From an uncultured Prevotellaceae bacterium (GTDB taxonomy: Bacteria; Bacteroidota; Bacteroidia; Bacteroidales; Bacteroidaceae), in the NCBI GenBank assembly GCA_946407325.1, contig CAMJNN010000066.1:1-6849 (forward strand): 6,849 nucleotides of DNA, in the 5' to 3' direction. The first letter of the stretch is position 1. Every line of letters starts with the position of its first letter. Made by a program: the position numbers and the translations under genes. The notes beneath the pieces are model-generated. The model searched no databases, was not told where the DNA came from, and saw only the letters and a list, made by a program, of their open reading frames with translations. Shown in pieces: positions 6,240 through 6,849 of this stretch.

Positions 6240-6849
6240 ATGACATACGAATTCTTACAACAATATTGGTGGTTCGTCGTATCACTGTTGGGCGGACTCC
6301 TCGTCTTCTTGCTCTTTGTGCAGGGAGGCAATTCGCTGTTGTTGAATCTGCCAGAGAATGAGACACAGCGACAGATGATGATTAATTCTACGGGACGTAA
6401 GTGGGAGTTTACGTTCACCACCCTCGTTACTTTCGGTGGTGCGTTCTTCGCTTCCTTCCCGTTGTTCTATAGTACGAGCTTCGGTGGTGCCTACTGGGTA
6501 TGGATGCTGATACTGTTTACCTTCGTGGTTCAGGCAGTAAGCTATGAGTTCCAGTCGAAACTGGGCAACCTGTTGGGCAAGAATACCTATCGTGGTTTTC
6601 TGATTGCCAATGGCGTGTTGGCACCCATCCTGTTGGGAGCGGCCGTATCTACCTTCTTTACTGGCTCCAACTTTTACGTTGACAAGGGCAATATCACCGA
6701 TACGGTAGCTCCGGTCATCAGCTATTGGGGCAATGCCTCTGGTGGCTTGGATGCCTGCCTGAATATCTTTAATGTCATCTTGGGCTTGGCGGTGCTGTTC
6801 CTATCACGCATCTTGGGTGAACTATATTTCATCAATAACATAAAAGATG
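6240..6849 (+). CDS. cydB: Cytochrome bd oxidase subunit II, 3' end missing
   Basis: The frame is open from ATG 6240 to the window edge, giving 203 codons of an expected 340-385. It is a multi-pass inner-membrane protein that forms the heterodimer with CydA. Support comes from position directly after cydA and from family landmarks: EFLQQYWWFVVSLLG at the start (E. coli has a Trp-Trp pair in the same place), a polar loop ending in RQMMINSTGRKWEF (compare RRIMINSIAPHWDG), TFGGAFFASFPLFYSTSFGG at about 64-83 (compare the E. coli GGALFAAWPMVY stretch), and AVSYEFQSKLGN around 99-110. Hydrophobic helices run at about 11-28, 58-77, 85-101, 119-141 and 172-190. The protein is clearly diverged from the E. 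coli type: QGGN at 28-31 stands where E. coli has TDGFDMG, and WEFTFTT replaces WDGNQVW. To my knowledge this form is usual in Bacteroidota. The start follows ATTTTCCATTAAT, an AT-rich leader. Confidence 0.95.
   Translation, partial: MTYEFLQQYWWFVVSLLGGLLVFLLFVQGGNSLLLNLPENETQRQMMINSTGRKWEFTFTTLVTFGGAFFASFPLFYSTSFGGAYWVWMLILFTFVVQAVSYEFQSKLGNLLGKNTYRGFLIANGVLAPILLGAAVSTFFTGSNFYVDKGNITDTVAPVISYWGNASGGLDACLNIFNVILGLAVLFLSRILGELYFINNIKD

Overview
The window looks like a piece of a Bacteroidota chromosome, most likely order Bacteroidales and possibly close to Prevotella; the genus is a guess made without any search. Four things point there: a TonB-dependent receptor with an N-terminal carboxypeptidase-regulatory-like domain paired with a DUF4249 lipoprotein; a DUF4492 small membrane protein directly in front of cydA; AT-rich gene starts without Shine-Dalgarno sequences; and a TAnnTTTG-type -7 element. 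All genes lie on the + strand. The window cuts a gene at each end.

Left block (1-4308), probably one transcript whose promoter lies upstream of the window: the 3' part of a small lipoprotein gene of unknown family, an 11 bp gap, an 881-aa TonB-dependent outer-membrane receptor, then a DUF4249 lipoprotein whose likely ATG overlaps the receptor stop codon (ATGA). Together they look like an outer-membrane uptake locus: a gated barrel, its co-translated lipoprotein partner and an accessory lipoprotein. The substrate is not known. The block is closed by a clear hairpin terminator at 4330-4364.

Right block (4392-6849): a DUF4492 single-pass membrane protein, cydA, and the first 203 codons of cydB. 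This is a cytochrome bd quinol oxidase operon, which gives high-affinity oxygen reduction at the inner membrane. CydA keeps every heme-ligand and quinol-loop residue checked, at constant offsets from the E. coli protein. CydB is more divergent and lacks the acidic TDGFDMG-type motif of the E. coli protein in its first helix. A candidate -7 promoter element for this operon sits inside the 3' arm of the preceding terminator, so the end of one unit and the start of the next appear to share DNA.

The only intergenic stretches are short (11, 83, 20 and 43 bp). The 43-bp cydA-cydB spacer holds three perfect copies of the heptamer CATTATT. No RNA gene, CRISPR array, insertion sequence or other mobile element was seen. 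The most open questions are what the lipoprotein/receptor/DUF4249 set imports and whether the DUF4492 protein is a subunit of the bd oxidase.
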